A stretch of 64,000 nucleotides of DNA from Rubellimicrobium rubrum (GTDB lineage: Bacteria; Pseudomonadota; Alphaproteobacteria; Rhodobacterales; Rhodobacteraceae), in NCBI RefSeq assembly GCF_006152115.1, contig NZ_VDFU01000012.1, positions 1 through 64,000 on the forward strand, given 5' to 3'. The notes below the pieces were generated by a model that made no database searches, was not told where the DNA came from, and saw only the letters and a program-made list of their open reading frames with translations. The translations under genes were made by a program, and so were the position numbers. Shown here one piece after another: positions 44,249 through 52,541 of the stretch. Positions within the stretch are counted from its first letter, which is position 1. The number at the start of each line of letters is the position of its first letter.

Positions 44249-45846
44249 CAGACCTGTCTCATCCGATCAGGGTTGGAGCCTGTGTCTCCCCTGACGGCTC
44301 TCAGGACGCCTGACGGCGCCACCGGGGGAGGCCCTATGGTTGCCGCGGAGACCTGAGACCGACTCCCTGTACTGGGTGCACTTCGCGGGCTGGTCCAGAG
44401 GTCATGCCGGGCCACGTCGCCCGGCGCCGGATAATCATGCTTGATCTGGCGAAAATGCGTCTGGATGCTCTCGATGGCCGCCTCGACGATACGCCCAATC
44501 TCCTCGACCTCGCGCTGCGCGCCGGCACGGTGGCCGGTTTCGATCTCCATATCCACGAATTCCGCGAACTGGTAATCCGTGTCGAAATGCGCCGGGGCCG
44601 GCGACCTGCGGGCCCCCCGGTTGTGGTCGCGGTAGGTCTTGAGCAGCATCTGAACTTTGAGGTCGCACTGCGCTAGGAAGGTCGACAGATGCGAATGCAT
44701 CCGGCGATGCCCGTAAAGCGCGTCGATCGCGTCGCCAACCTTGCTCTGGACCTCCTCATTGGCTCCTTTCAAATCGTCGACGGCCTCTTGCCGCTTGTTG
44801 TCCAAGCTATCGAGCGCATCCTGATAGGTGTCGACATAACCGGCGAGCGCGTTCCGGAACTGCTTCGTCACTTTCTGATAGCCGGGATAGGACTCGCCGC
44901 TGAACGCGAACTTGAGAAATGTGACGAGCGCAATGACAACGCCGAACAGCGCCAGCTGCCAGGACTGGATGCTGTCAAGCGCCAGGGGAGTCGCTTGAAG
45001 GCTTAGAAGGCCAGCGCGCGCTGCCTCTTGCCAGACCGGGATCGTCTCCAGGGCGTCGCGAAAATGGGCCACGGCCAGGTTATAGCCGCCGATCAAAGCC
45101 ATGAGGCTGCCCGTAAGGACCAACCCCACTAACTTGCGGCCCCAGGACACGTGACGGACTTCGCGACTGGCCAGGCCCGCCAGGATGGCAAGAGCCAGAT
45201 TGATGACCGACACTAGGACGGCAATTCCCGTTCCACCCAAGAGACCGAACTCGTTGCGGGCGGCAAAGAGTACGCCGTTCAGGGCGGACTCGATCAGGAA
45301 GCTCACTAACAGGATCAGGGCCGTGACCCATTTGTTGGTCGGATCGAACGCGGGGCGGCGCAGGTGGTTGCGGTCGCGGAAGTCCGTCAGGGCTCGGCTC
45401 CACTCTTCTAGGTCCTTATGGTAGACTGTTAGCAAGCCCCGGTAGTTCGCTACATCATGTTCGAAGCTGCCGCTCGCGGCCCCGGCCGCCTCGCGGACCT
45501 CCAGAGACGCCGTATGCGCCTTGGATAGCCGCCCGGCATAAACGTCCTTCCACTTCGCATAATTGTCGAGACCCATGCGACGATGACGTTCGATCTCAAG
45601 CACGATGGACATCTCGACCCCATCAAGGCTCGTTTCCTGCGGCCCGGGCATGTCGCGGGCGCCATTGTCACGCCCTTTATCCTTGAGGCGGAGGCGGCGA
45701 GCGATCGCCTCGGCGTCGATGTCAGGAAAAACCTCCGCGGTCGGGACGAACGCCTCCGAGGACGGAAAGAGTCGCCGCAGGCGGTCCAGGATCATGGCAA
45801 ATCGCTCCGACGCAGCATTGCGTTGGATCAACCATGGATTTGCCAC
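44248..45846 (-). CDS. four-TM protein with coiled coils, first gene of the MotAB-like operon
   Basis: 532 residues. The N-terminal 170 residues are cytoplasmic and helical. Membrane segments lie at about 173-195, 204-226, 238-260 and 296-316. A second helical/coiled region (325-440, YPGYQKVTKQFRNALAGYVD, TYQDALDSLDNKRQEAVDDL) and a Ser/Pro-rich disordered tail (470-532) follow. No family recognised. Shares TGATG with the next gene. It starts the operon, 196 bases inside the tRNA-side end of the island. Confidence 0.75.
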   Translation of the reverse strand: MANPWLIQRNAASERFAMILDRLRRLFPSSEAFVPTAEVFPDIDAEAIARRLRLKDKGRDNGARDMPGPQETSLDGVEMSIVLEIERHRRMGLDNYAKWKDVYAGRLSKAHTASLEVREAAGAASGSFEHDVANYRGLLTVYHKDLEEWSRALTDFRDRNHLRRPAFDPTNKWVTALILLVSFLIESALNGVLFAARNEFGLLGGTGIAVLVSVINLALAILAGLASREVRHVSWGRKLVGLVLTGSLMALIGGYNLAVAHFRDALETIPVWQEAARAGLLSLQATPLALDSIQSWQLALFGVVIALVTFLKFAFSGESYPGYQKVTKQFRNALAGYVDTYQDALDSLDNKRQEAVDDLKGANEEVQSKVGDAIDALYGHRRMHSHLSTFLAQCDLKVQMLLKTYRDHNRGARRSPAPAHFDTDYQFAEFVDMEIETGHRAGAQREVEEIGRIVEAAIESIQTHFRQIKHDYPAPGDVARHDLWTSPRSAPSTGSRSQVSAATIGPPPVAPSGVLRAVRGDTGSNPDRMRQV

Positions 45847-45884
45847 TAACTTTCGGCAATAGATTGCGTCAAAACTAAGTTAAT

Positions 45885-45908
45885 GAAAGGGCGTACTTGG
45901 GCCCTTTC
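45885..45908. repeat. 8-bp inverted repeat upstream of the four-gene operon
   Basis: GAAAGGGC (45885-45892) and GCCCTTTC (45901-45908) with an 8-base loop, 39 bases upstream of ATG 45846. It could be a regulator site or a hairpin in the leader; there is no T-run on the operon strand. Confidence 0.35.
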
Positions 45909-45972
45909 GATCGCTGCAACCCGGCGTTGATGCTCTAGACGCCCCCGACGGCCAGAGCGCAAGCATCCCAGT

Positions 45973-45991
45973 CGCACAAAATCTCGCACAA
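45973..45991. repeat. two CGCACAA repeats, candidate arm-type integrase sites (right end)
   Basis: CGCACAA at 45973-45979 and 45985-45991, 12 bases apart, 50-70 bases inside the right attachment core. Same heptamer and orientation as the triple copy at 910-937. Confidence 0.4.
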
Positions 45992-46041
45992 AGAAGCCAG
46001 CTAAGTTAGCCAACACCGCAGCTATCTCGCTGAAATTATTA

Positions 46042-46085
46042 GTAGCGGAGGAGGGATTTGAACCCCCGACACACGGATTATGATT
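46042..46085. repeat. attR: right attachment site (attR-like), within tRNA-Met
   Basis: Direct repeat partner of 770-813 (42 of 44 identical). It forms the 3' half of the complete tRNA-Met gene, so integration left the tRNA functional. Together with the left copy it bounds about 45.3 kb. Confidence 0.9.
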
Positions 46086-46116
46086 CCGCTGCTCTAACCA
46101 ACTGAGCTACTCCGCC
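46043..46116 (-). tRNA. tRNA-Met (anticodon CAT)
   Basis: Read on the minus strand: acceptor stem GGCGGAG with CTCCGCT, D-arm AGCTCAGTTGGTTAGAGC, anticodon arm CGGAATCATAATCCG with CAT in the loop, T-arm GGGGGTTCAAATCCC and discriminator A. 74 bases, no encoded CCA. It resembles the elongator tRNA-Met of Rhodobacteraceae; tRNA-Ile(CAT) is the alternative. The first base pair is G-U. It is the integration target of the island. Confidence 0.95.
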
Positions 46117-46239
46117 ACGGGGCCTGCACTTAAGACCCCTGCGAGGAGTCGTCAACCGGCAAAGTGGCGCAGGGCTGGTCCCTCTTTCGGCGGGCGCCAA
46201 GATCGTCCATCAAGGCGTTCGGTGTTGCGGAGGACGGCC

Positions 46240-47655
46240 ATGGACATCATCGCGAGGCTTGTCGCGGCTGTAGGCCCCGCCAACCTGCTACGAGGCGAGG
46301 AGGCGGTCGCGCCCTGGGCGCGCGACTGGACTGGACGCTACGTGGGGGCGCCGCTCGCGGTTGTCCGCCCGGGCTCCACGGCCGAGGTGTCGCAGGTGAT
46401 GGCCGCCGCCCATGCGGCGGGGGTGGCGGTGGTTCCAGCATCCGGCCGCACCGGGCTCACGGGGGCCACGCATGCACCGGACAGGATCGTTCTGTCGCTC
46501 GACCGCATGAACCGCATTCGCGCGGTCAAGGCCGGGCCGCGCCTCCTGATCGCCGAGGCCGGGGTGATCCTGGACCGGCTCCACGAGGCCGCCGAGGCCC
46601 ATGACCTCATCTTTCCCCTGACCTTCGGCGCCAAGGGCTCGGCCATGATCGGAGGGGCGCTGTCCACCAACGCGGGGGGCTCCAACGTGCTCCGCTACGG
46701 CTCGGCGCGGGAGCAGTGCCTGGGGATCGAGGTCGTGCTGGCCGACGGACGGGTGCTGGACCTGATGTCCGAACTCCATAAGGACAACTCGGGCTACGCG
46801 TTGCGCCACCTGTTCATCGGGGCCGAGGGCACGCTGGGGGTCATCACGGCGGCGGTGCTCAAGCTGCTGCCCCGCCCTCGGGCCTATGCGACGGCGATGG
46901 TCGCCGTGCCGTCCATTACCGCCGGGCTGGACCTCCTCGCCCGCCTGCGCGAGGCGACCGGCGGCGCGGTCGAGGCGTTCGAGTACATGCCCCGCAGCTA
47001 CATCGAAGCGCATCTCGCCCATATCCCCGGCGCGCGGGAGCCGTTCGACGCCCCGCACGACCACACCATCATGGTCGAGGTCGGCGCGGTCGCGCCGCGG
47101 GACGCAGAGCCCGGACCGGACGGAACCATCCCCGTCGTGGAGCAGGTCGAAGAGGTTCTGGCCGATCTCATGGACAGGGGACAGGTGCTCGATGCCGTCG
47201 TGGCGCGGTCCGAGGCGCAACGGCGCGAGATGTGGGCCCGGCGCGAGTCCGCGGCCGAGATCACCTTTACCCAACCCTTCTTCGTGGACACCGACATCGC
47301 CGTCCCGCTCGACCGGCTGGAGGAGTTCCTGGCGACCATCCGGCACCGGCTGGCCGGCATCGATCCGGAGGCCAAGGACTTCGTCGTTTCCCATCTGGGG
47401 GATGGCAACATCCATTACACGGCCTATCCGACGCGGGGCAACAGCGACCACCTCGCGGCCATCCGGGCGCTGGTGGACGACACGGCGGTCTCCCTGGGCG
47501 GCAGCTTCTCGGCCGAGCACGGGATCGGTCAGTCCAAGCTGTCCGCGATGCGCACCCACAAGGACCCGGTCGCGGTCGAGGTGATGCGGAGCCTCAAGGC
47601 CGCGCTCGATCCCAAGGGCCTCCTCAATCCGGGAAAGACCGTGCCCGGCCCCTGA
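46240..47655 (+). CDS. FAD-linked oxidase, GlcD / D-2-hydroxyacid dehydrogenase family
   Basis: 471 residues; GCGGAGGA 7 bases ahead of ATG 46240 decides the start. PCMH-type FAD domain: VVPASGRTGLTGATH, then GAKGSAMIGGALSTNAGGSN-VLRYG; C-terminal FAD-oxidase C domain ending SFSAEHGIGQSKLSAM..LDPKGLLNPGK. Family members oxidise D-lactate, glycolate or D-2-hydroxyglutarate and pass electrons to the quinone pool or a partner. First chromosomal gene right of the tRNA. Confidence 0.9.
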   Translation: MDIIARLVAAVGPANLLRGEEAVAPWARDWTGRYVGAPLAVVRPGSTAEVSQVMAAAHAAGVAVVPASGRTGLTGATHAPDRIVLSLDRMNRIRAVKAGPRLLIAEAGVILDRLHEAAEAHDLIFPLTFGAKGSAMIGGALSTNAGGSNVLRYGSAREQCLGIEVVLADGRVLDLMSELHKDNSGYALRHLFIGAEGTLGVITAAVLKLLPRPRAYATAMVAVPSITAGLDLLARLREATGGAVEAFEYMPRSYIEAHLAHIPGAREPFDAPHDHTIMVEVGAVAPRDAEPGPDGTIPVVEQVEEVLADLMDRGQVLDAVVARSEAQRREMWARRESAAEITFTQPFFVDTDIAVPLDRLEEFLATIRHRLAGIDPEAKDFVVSHLGDGNIHYTAYPTRGNSDHLAAIRALVDDTAVSLGGSFSAEHGIGQSKLSAMRTHKDPVAVEVMRSLKAALDPKGLLNPGKTVPGP

Positions 47656-47736
47656 GGCGCAGGGCGACGGCATCCCGCGCCTGGGGCCGACAAATATGGG
47701 CCGCGGCGTTGATCCTGGGCGGGATAGGCGCGCCGG

Positions 47737-48663
47737 TCAGTCCGAGAAGAAGCGCGGCCCGACCTCGTGGAGCATGCGGCAGGCCATGACGCCGCCGATA
47801 TCCACCCCCTCGTCGAGGGGGCCGGTGCTGTCGTCCGACACGACACGGCTTCCGTCCGGACGCAGGATCTCGCCCCGCATCCGAAGGCGACCGTCCTCGA
47901 TCTCGGCCAACCCGGCGATGGGGGTCTGGCAGGATCCGTCCAGCCCCTTGAGGAACGCCCGCTCCGCCGCGAGCCGCAGCCCTGTGTCGCGGTCATGGAT
48001 CAGCGCCAGCATCTCGCGCACGCGGTCGTCGCCGGTCCGGCGCTCCACGCCGATGGTGCCCTGCGCGATGGCGGGCAGCATGGCGTCGGGCGGGATCGGC
48101 CGCGCGGGCACGTCGCGGTAGCCCAGCCGGTTCAGCCCGGCCATGGCCAGAAACGTTGCCCCCGCGATCCCCTGCGACAGCTTGGACAGCCGGGTCTGCA
48201 CGTTCCCCCGAAACTCCACCACCTGAAGGTCCGGCCTGCGTGCGAGGAGTTGCGCCCGCCGCCGCAGGGAGGATGTGCCGACCACCGCCCCCTCGGGCAG
48301 GTCGGCCAGGCCCGCATGGTCGTCCAGGGTCACGAAGGCGTCCCTCGGGTCCTCGCGGGGCAGGAAGCAGTCCAGGCTCAGCCCTTCGGGTTGCAGGACA
48401 GGCATGTCCTTCATCGAGTGGACGGCGATGTCCACGTCGCCGGACAGCAGCGCCTCCTCGATCTCCTTGGTGAACAGGCCCTTGCCGCCGATCTGGCTCA
48501 GCGGACGGTCCTGCACCGCGTCGCCGGTCACGCGGATCACGACGATCTCGAAGGCGTCGGAGGACAGCCCCGTGGCGGCCATCAGCCGGTCACGGGTCTC
48601 GTGGGCCTGGGCCAGCGCCAGCGGCGAGCCGCGCGTGCCGATGCGGAGGGAGGCTTGGGTCAT
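47737..48663 (-). CDS. hemC: hydroxymethylbilane synthase (porphobilinogen deaminase)
   Basis: 308 residues, full length. RIGTRGSPLALAQA at the start, KGLFTKEIEEALL, AVHSMKDMP, GTSSLRRRAQL, EFRGNVQTRL and the cofactor-binding LDGSCQTPIAGL with Cys about 242. Polymerises four porphobilinogens into the linear tetrapyrrole for haem, sirohaem and bacteriochlorophyll. Divergent from hemE, as in many Rhodobacteraceae. Confidence 0.97.
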   Translation of the reverse strand: MTQASLRIGTRGSPLALAQAHETRDRLMAATGLSSDAFEIVVIRVTGDAVQDRPLSQIGGKGLFTKEIEEALLSGDVDIAVHSMKDMPVLQPEGLSLDCFLPREDPRDAFVTLDDHAGLADLPEGAVVGTSSLRRRAQLLARRPDLQVVEFRGNVQTRLSKLSQGIAGATFLAMAGLNRLGYRDVPARPIPPDAMLPAIAQGTIGVERRTGDDRVREMLALIHDRDTGLRLAAERAFLKGLDGSCQTPIAGLAEIEDGRLRMRGEILRPDGSRVVSDDSTGPLDEGVDIGGVMACRMLHEVGPRFFSD

Positions 48664-48705
48664 GCGCGCGTTCTAGGCCGCGCCGCCCCCCGGAGCAACC
48701 CGAGG

Positions 48706-48894
48706 TCAGCCCCGCCGCGGCGTTGTGATCAGCCGGACCAGCAGCCCGCCGACCAGCGCCCCGCCGAGCGCCGCCGCAAGCAGCCCCGCCGAGGGGTCAT
48801 TCACCCCCAGGCGCGGCAGGAGCCAAACGGCCAGAAGCTCGGCGCACAGGGCCAGGACAAGAGCAAGAATGCCAAGGTAGTGAGTCAGAGTCAT
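48706..48894 (-). CDS. small membrane protein, 62 aa
   Basis: Two hydrophobic helices: HYLGILALVLALCAELLAVW-LLP and AGLLAAALGGALVGGLLVRL-I, with a short polar turn and a basic end TTPRRG. Good codon use, GGAGG-type site upstream (rc of acctccgcc at 48900). Probably a small inner-membrane protein; no function known. It lies in the hemC-hemE gap. Confidence 0.6.
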   Translation of the reverse strand: MTLTHYLGILALVLALCAELLAVWLLPRLGVNDPSAGLLAAALGGALVGGLLVRLITTPRRG

Positions 48895-49002
48895 GACGGA
48901 CCTCCGCCGCGAGAACCAACAAGCCCAAGCCTATCACGAACGCGCCGCTGCGTCCACGGCACGGCTTGACAAGGCCCTTGCCGGACGGGCACCCGAACGG
49001 GC

Positions 49003-50034
49003 ATGAGCAAGCTGATCCTGCGCGCCCTTGCGGGCGAGACCCTGCCCGTGCCCCCCATCTGGATGATGCGCCAGGCCGGCCGCTACCTTCCCGAATACCG
49101 CGCCACGCGCGAGCGGGCGGGCGACTTCCTGTCGCTCTGCTACAACCCGGAGCTCGCAGCCGAGGTGACGCTCCAGCCGATCCGGCGCTTCGGCTTCGAC
49201 GCGGCGATCCTGTTCGCCGACATCCTGCTGGTGCCGCAGGCGCTTGGCCTCGATCTCGCCTTCGAGGCGGGCGAGGGACCGCGCCTGTCCACCATCACCA
49301 CCGAGGCCGACCTCCAGCGCCTCAGGCCAGTGGACGCCATCCACGACACCCTGTCCCCGGTCTATGAGACCGTCCGCATCCTGTCCCGCGCGCTTCCGTC
49401 CGAGACGACGCTGATCGGCTTCGCGGGGGCCCCCTGGACCGTGGCGACATACATGATCGCCGGGCGCGGCACGCCGGACCAAGGTCCGGCCCATGCGCTC
49501 AAGGCCGCGAACCGCCCGCTCTTCGAGGCGATCCTCGACCGGCTGACCCTGGCCACCATCGACTATCTGTCCGCCCAGGTCGAAGCCGGGGCCGAGGTCG
49601 TGAAGATATTCGACTCCTGGGCAGGCTCGCTCAAGGGCGACGACTTCCGGGCCTATGCCCTCGAACCCGCCCGCCGCATCACCGAGGCGCTGAAGGCCCG
49701 CCACCCCGGCCTGCCGGTCATCGCCTTCCCGCGCGGCGCGGGCGAGCGGTTCGAAGGCACTCATGCGGCCATCGGCGCGGATTGCATCGCGCTCGATGAC
49801 GGCGTGGCCCCGGACTGGGCCGCCAGCCACGTCCAGCGCGACGGCTGCGTGCAGGGCAACCTCGCCTCCCACCACCTCGTCACCGGGGGCGAGCCGCTGA
49901 TTGAGGCGACGCGCCGCGTCGTTCGGGCCTTCGCAGGGGGCCCGCACATCTTCAACCTCGGCCACGGCATCACGCCGGACGCGAGCGCCGACAACGTCCA
50001 CCGGATGATCGACACGGTGCGCAAGGGGGCCTGA
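49003..50034 (+). CDS. hemE: uroporphyrinogen decarboxylase
   Basis: 343 residues. Signature 1 [19 protein letters not shown] near the start, signature 2 [25 protein letters not shown], then FPRGAGERF and the closing [15 protein letters not shown]. Decarboxylates the four acetate side chains of uroporphyrinogen III. Cytosolic; part of a local haem gene set with hemC and hemF. Confidence 0.98.
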   Translation: MSKLILRALAGETLPVPPIWMMRQAGRYLPEYRATRERAGDFLSLCYNPELAAEVTLQPIRRFGFDAAILFADILLVPQALGLDLAFEAGEGPRLSTITTEADLQRLRPVDAIHDTLSPVYETVRILSRALPSETTLIGFAGAPWTVATYMIAGRGTPDQGPAHALKAANRPLFEAILDRLTLATIDYLSAQVEAGAEVVKIFDSWAGSLKGDDFRAYALEPARRITEALKARHPGLPVIAFPRGAGERFEGTHAAIGADCIALDDGVAPDWAASHVQRDGCVQGNLASHHLVTGGEPLIEATRRVVRAFAGGPHIFNLGHGITPDASADNVHRMIDTVRKGA

Positions 50035-50042
50035 TCCCTCCC

Positions 50043-51065
50043 CTATCGCCGGGACTGCGACACCGCCACCTCCATGCGCGCGAACCGGTCGGGGATGATC
50101 CGTTCAGAGAACCCGGCCAGCGTCGACCAGATCAGCAGTTGCGCGAACGGAGCCGAGACGATGTTGAAACCAGGCTCCTGCCAGGGGAATTTTCGCGCGC
50201 CGGCATCATAGCGCTGCCAGATGTCGGCATCCCCGTTCCAGTCCGGGAAGAAGTCGCCGTCCACCACTTCCCCGACGATCAGGAAGTACATGACCAAGGC
50301 CCCCAACACGCCGACGATCAGCCGAAGGACGATCGCGAAATGCGAGAAGTCGGTCGTGATCTCCTCGACGCCGATGGTCGCCATGACCTTCTGGAACAGG
50401 ATCATGCGCGACAGGAACGCCCCCGACACGCCGCACCACATCACCGCGAGGACGTGGTAGGGGCCCAGTTGACCCAACTGCCCCAGCCAGTAGCACAGGA
50501 CCAGCACGACCACCCCCGGCGCGATCAGCGCAAAGCCCCAGGCGTTGAGCCGTCGCGCCGCCTTGGCGCGGTGATACCGGGCATGCTCCTGGCTTTGGTA
50601 GGCGGCGTGAAGGTCACGCAGCAGAACCGAGTAGATGACGCGCCGCCCTTCCTCGTCGGTGCGGTCCTTGTAGAAGGCGGTCTTCAGTTCGGTGTAGGTC
50701 GGGATGGCAAGCTGCTGGGCCTTGGCGAAGCGCCCCACCGCCTCGGCCCTGATCTCGGAATCGTCCATGAGCAGGGCCAGACGCTGCTCGGCCTCATAAA
50801 GCCGAAGAAAGTCGGGACGTTCCCCCTCGGCCGGCTCGGTCAGGAGTTGCTCGATGATCGGGTCCCGAGCGACGGCGCTGCCCGTGGCGGCCGTGCGCTG
50901 CCAGATGCGGTCGCTCAGAACCTTGAGGCCGATCTTCCTGGCGATCCACAGGTTCCGCTCCGCCCTCAGGTCCTCGCGGCCCCAGATCCTTGTCCGAGTG
51001 ACCGGAGCGGGCCCGCCCCCCACCGAGACGTCCTGCCTGAAACCCTGCGCGGCGGCATCCAACAT
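50043..51065 (-). CDS. uncharacterised membrane protein, 340 aa
   Basis: A long soluble helical N-terminal half (1-185) is followed by three or four membrane segments: AWGFALIAPGVVVLVLCYWL, LAVMWCGVSGAFLSRMILF, IVLRLIVGVLGALVMYFLIV and a final FAQLLIWSTLAGFSERIIPD. The C-terminal part is typical of a conserved family of unknown function. Lies between hemE and hemF, convergent with hemE. Confidence 0.75.
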   Translation of the reverse strand: MLDAAAQGFRQDVSVGGGPAPVTRTRIWGREDLRAERNLWIARKIGLKVLSDRIWQRTAATGSAVARDPIIEQLLTEPAEGERPDFLRLYEAEQRLALLMDDSEIRAEAVGRFAKAQQLAIPTYTELKTAFYKDRTDEEGRRVIYSVLLRDLHAAYQSQEHARYHRAKAARRLNAWGFALIAPGVVVLVLCYWLGQLGQLGPYHVLAVMWCGVSGAFLSRMILFQKVMATIGVEEITTDFSHFAIVLRLIVGVLGALVMYFLIVGEVVDGDFFPDWNGDADIWQRYDAGARKFPWQEPGFNIVSAPFAQLLIWSTLAGFSERIIPDRFARMEVAVSQSRR

Positions 51066-51153
51066 GAGACACCCCTAGACGACCCAACACACCAAGCACC
51101 GTGGCACAGCCTACCACGGCGGCGGTTTTCCAGCAATCGTAACGGCTCCGGAC

Positions 51154-52044
51154 CTAGACCCACTTCGCCAGCGGCGGCAGGCTCATCAGCACGGCCTCCG
51201 CATCGTGACCCGAGGCCAGGCCGAACTTGGTCCCCCGGTCATAGACCAGGTTGAACTCGGCATAGAGCCCTCGGTGGACGAGCTGCCGGTCCTTGTCGCC
51301 CTCCCCCCAGGGCTGCGCCGCGCGCTGTTCGGCCAAGGGCAGCCAAGCCGGAAGGAACGCCCGCCCGATGTCCTGGATCATGGAAAAGTCCCTCTCCCAG
51401 TCGCCCGAGTTGTGGTCGTCGAGGAAGATGCCCCCCACGCCCCGCGCGCGGCCGCGGTGCGGCACGAAGAAGTACTCGTCCGCCCAAGCCTTCTGGCGTG
51501 GGTACTCCTCGGGCCCGTGCGGATCGAGATGCGTTCTGAGGACGGCATGGAAATGCCCCGTGTCCTCCTCGTACTCGATCGCGGGGTTCAGGTCGGTGCC
51601 GCCCCCGAACCACCACGCCGCAGGCGTCCAGAACATCCGGGTGTTGAGGTGGACGGCCGGAACATGCGGATTGCGGGGATGCGCCACAAGGCTGATGCCC
51701 GAGGCCCAGAAGCGCGGATCCTCGGCCACGCCCGGCACGCCCCGTGCGGCCATGGCGCGCTGCGCCTCGGGCCCCAGCACCCCATGGACGGTGGACACGC
51801 CCACGCCCATCTTTTCGAACACCCGCCCGCCCTTGAGGGTCGCCATCAGCCCGCCGCCCGCGTCGCCCCCGTCCGGGGCGCTGCGCCGGGTTTCCCGGAA
51901 CTGGAACCGCCCCGGCGGGATGCCGTCCGCGCCATAGGCGTCGCCGTCCTCTAGCCCTTCATAAGCCGCGACGATGCGGTCGCGCAGCTCACCGAACCAG
52001 GCCGACGCGCGAGCCTTCTGCTCCGCCATGCTATCCGCCGTCAT
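51154..52044 (-). CDS. hemF: oxygen-dependent coproporphyrinogen III oxidase
   Basis: 296 residues from ATG 52044, chosen because ACGGAGG lies 5 bases ahead. Family blocks: GVGVSTVHGVLGPEAQRAM, NPHVPAVHLNTRMF, WWFGGGTDLNPAIEYEEDTG, FHAVLRTHLDPHG, YFFVPHRGRARGVGGIFLDD. Converts coproporphyrinogen III to protoporphyrinogen IX with O2. Ends FNLVYDRGTKFGLASGHDAE-AVLMSLPP, the conserved C-terminus. Confidence 0.98.
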   Translation of the reverse strand: MTADSMAEQKARASAWFGELRDRIVAAYEGLEDGDAYGADGIPPGRFQFRETRRSAPDGGDAGGGLMATLKGGRVFEKMGVGVSTVHGVLGPEAQRAMAARGVPGVAEDPRFWASGISLVAHPRNPHVPAVHLNTRMFWTPAAWWFGGGTDLNPAIEYEEDTGHFHAVLRTHLDPHGPEEYPRQKAWADEYFFVPHRGRARGVGGIFLDDHNSGDWERDFSMIQDIGRAFLPAWLPLAEQRAAQPWGEGDKDRQLVHRGLYAEFNLVYDRGTKFGLASGHDAEAVLMSLPPLAKWV

Positions 52045-52135
52045 CACCGCCTCCGTGCTATCGGATAGCAGAGCTAGCACCCTTCCCCGCCCCTCTCCAC
52101 GGGTCTAGACAAGGGGGACCAAGGAGTTTCCGCCC

Positions 52136-52531
52136 ATGCGCCGCTTCGTTCCCGCCGCCGTCCTGCTATCCGCCCTGGCCCTGTCAGCCTGCCAGACTCC
52201 ACGCGAAAGCTGCATCAGCAGCGCCTCGCGCGAGCTTCGGACCGTAGACTCCCTCATCCGCGAGACGCAGGGCAACCTGAGCCGCGGCTATGCCATCGTC
52301 ACCGAGCAGCGCATCGACGTCGATCGCAGGATCTGCGAGGTCGAGTTGGAGGACGGCACCGAGCGGCAGTACTTCTGCGACGATACCGACGTCATCGACG
52401 TGGAACGCCCGGTCGCCATCGACCTGAGTGCCGAGCAGGCCAAGCTTGACAGCCTGCTCGAACGACGCGTGTCCCTGGCGGCCGAGCGCGAGGCCCGAGT
52501 GCAGGCCTGCGTCGCCACCTACCCGGAGTAG
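52136..52531 (+). CDS. lipoprotein, 131 aa
   Basis: MRRFVPAAVLLSALALSACQ gives a lipobox LSAC (Cys19). The mature protein has a conserved-looking CEVELEDGTERQYFCDDTDV core with paired cysteines and an amphipathic helical end. Likely outer-membrane or periplasmic lipoprotein of unknown function. Confidence 0.8.
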   Translation: MRRFVPAAVLLSALALSACQTPRESCISSASRELRTVDSLIRETQGNLSRGYAIVTEQRIDVDRRICEVELEDGTERQYFCDDTDVIDVERPVAIDLSAEQAKLDSLLERRVSLAAEREARVQACVATYPE

Positions 52532-52541
52532 CAGGGCCCGA

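Noticed and set aside
40405-45846. Calling the four-gene operon 'Zorya'
   Set aside because: Only the ZorA/ZorB-like pair fits. No helicase (ZorD), ZorC or HNH protein (ZorE) is present, and two unrelated membrane genes are in the operon.
45844-45872. TTGACG at 45867-45872 (minus strand) as -35 box of the MotAB-like operon
   Set aside because: A -10 box at normal spacing would fall on the start codon at 45846, and the sequence there (TTAGTG) is poor.
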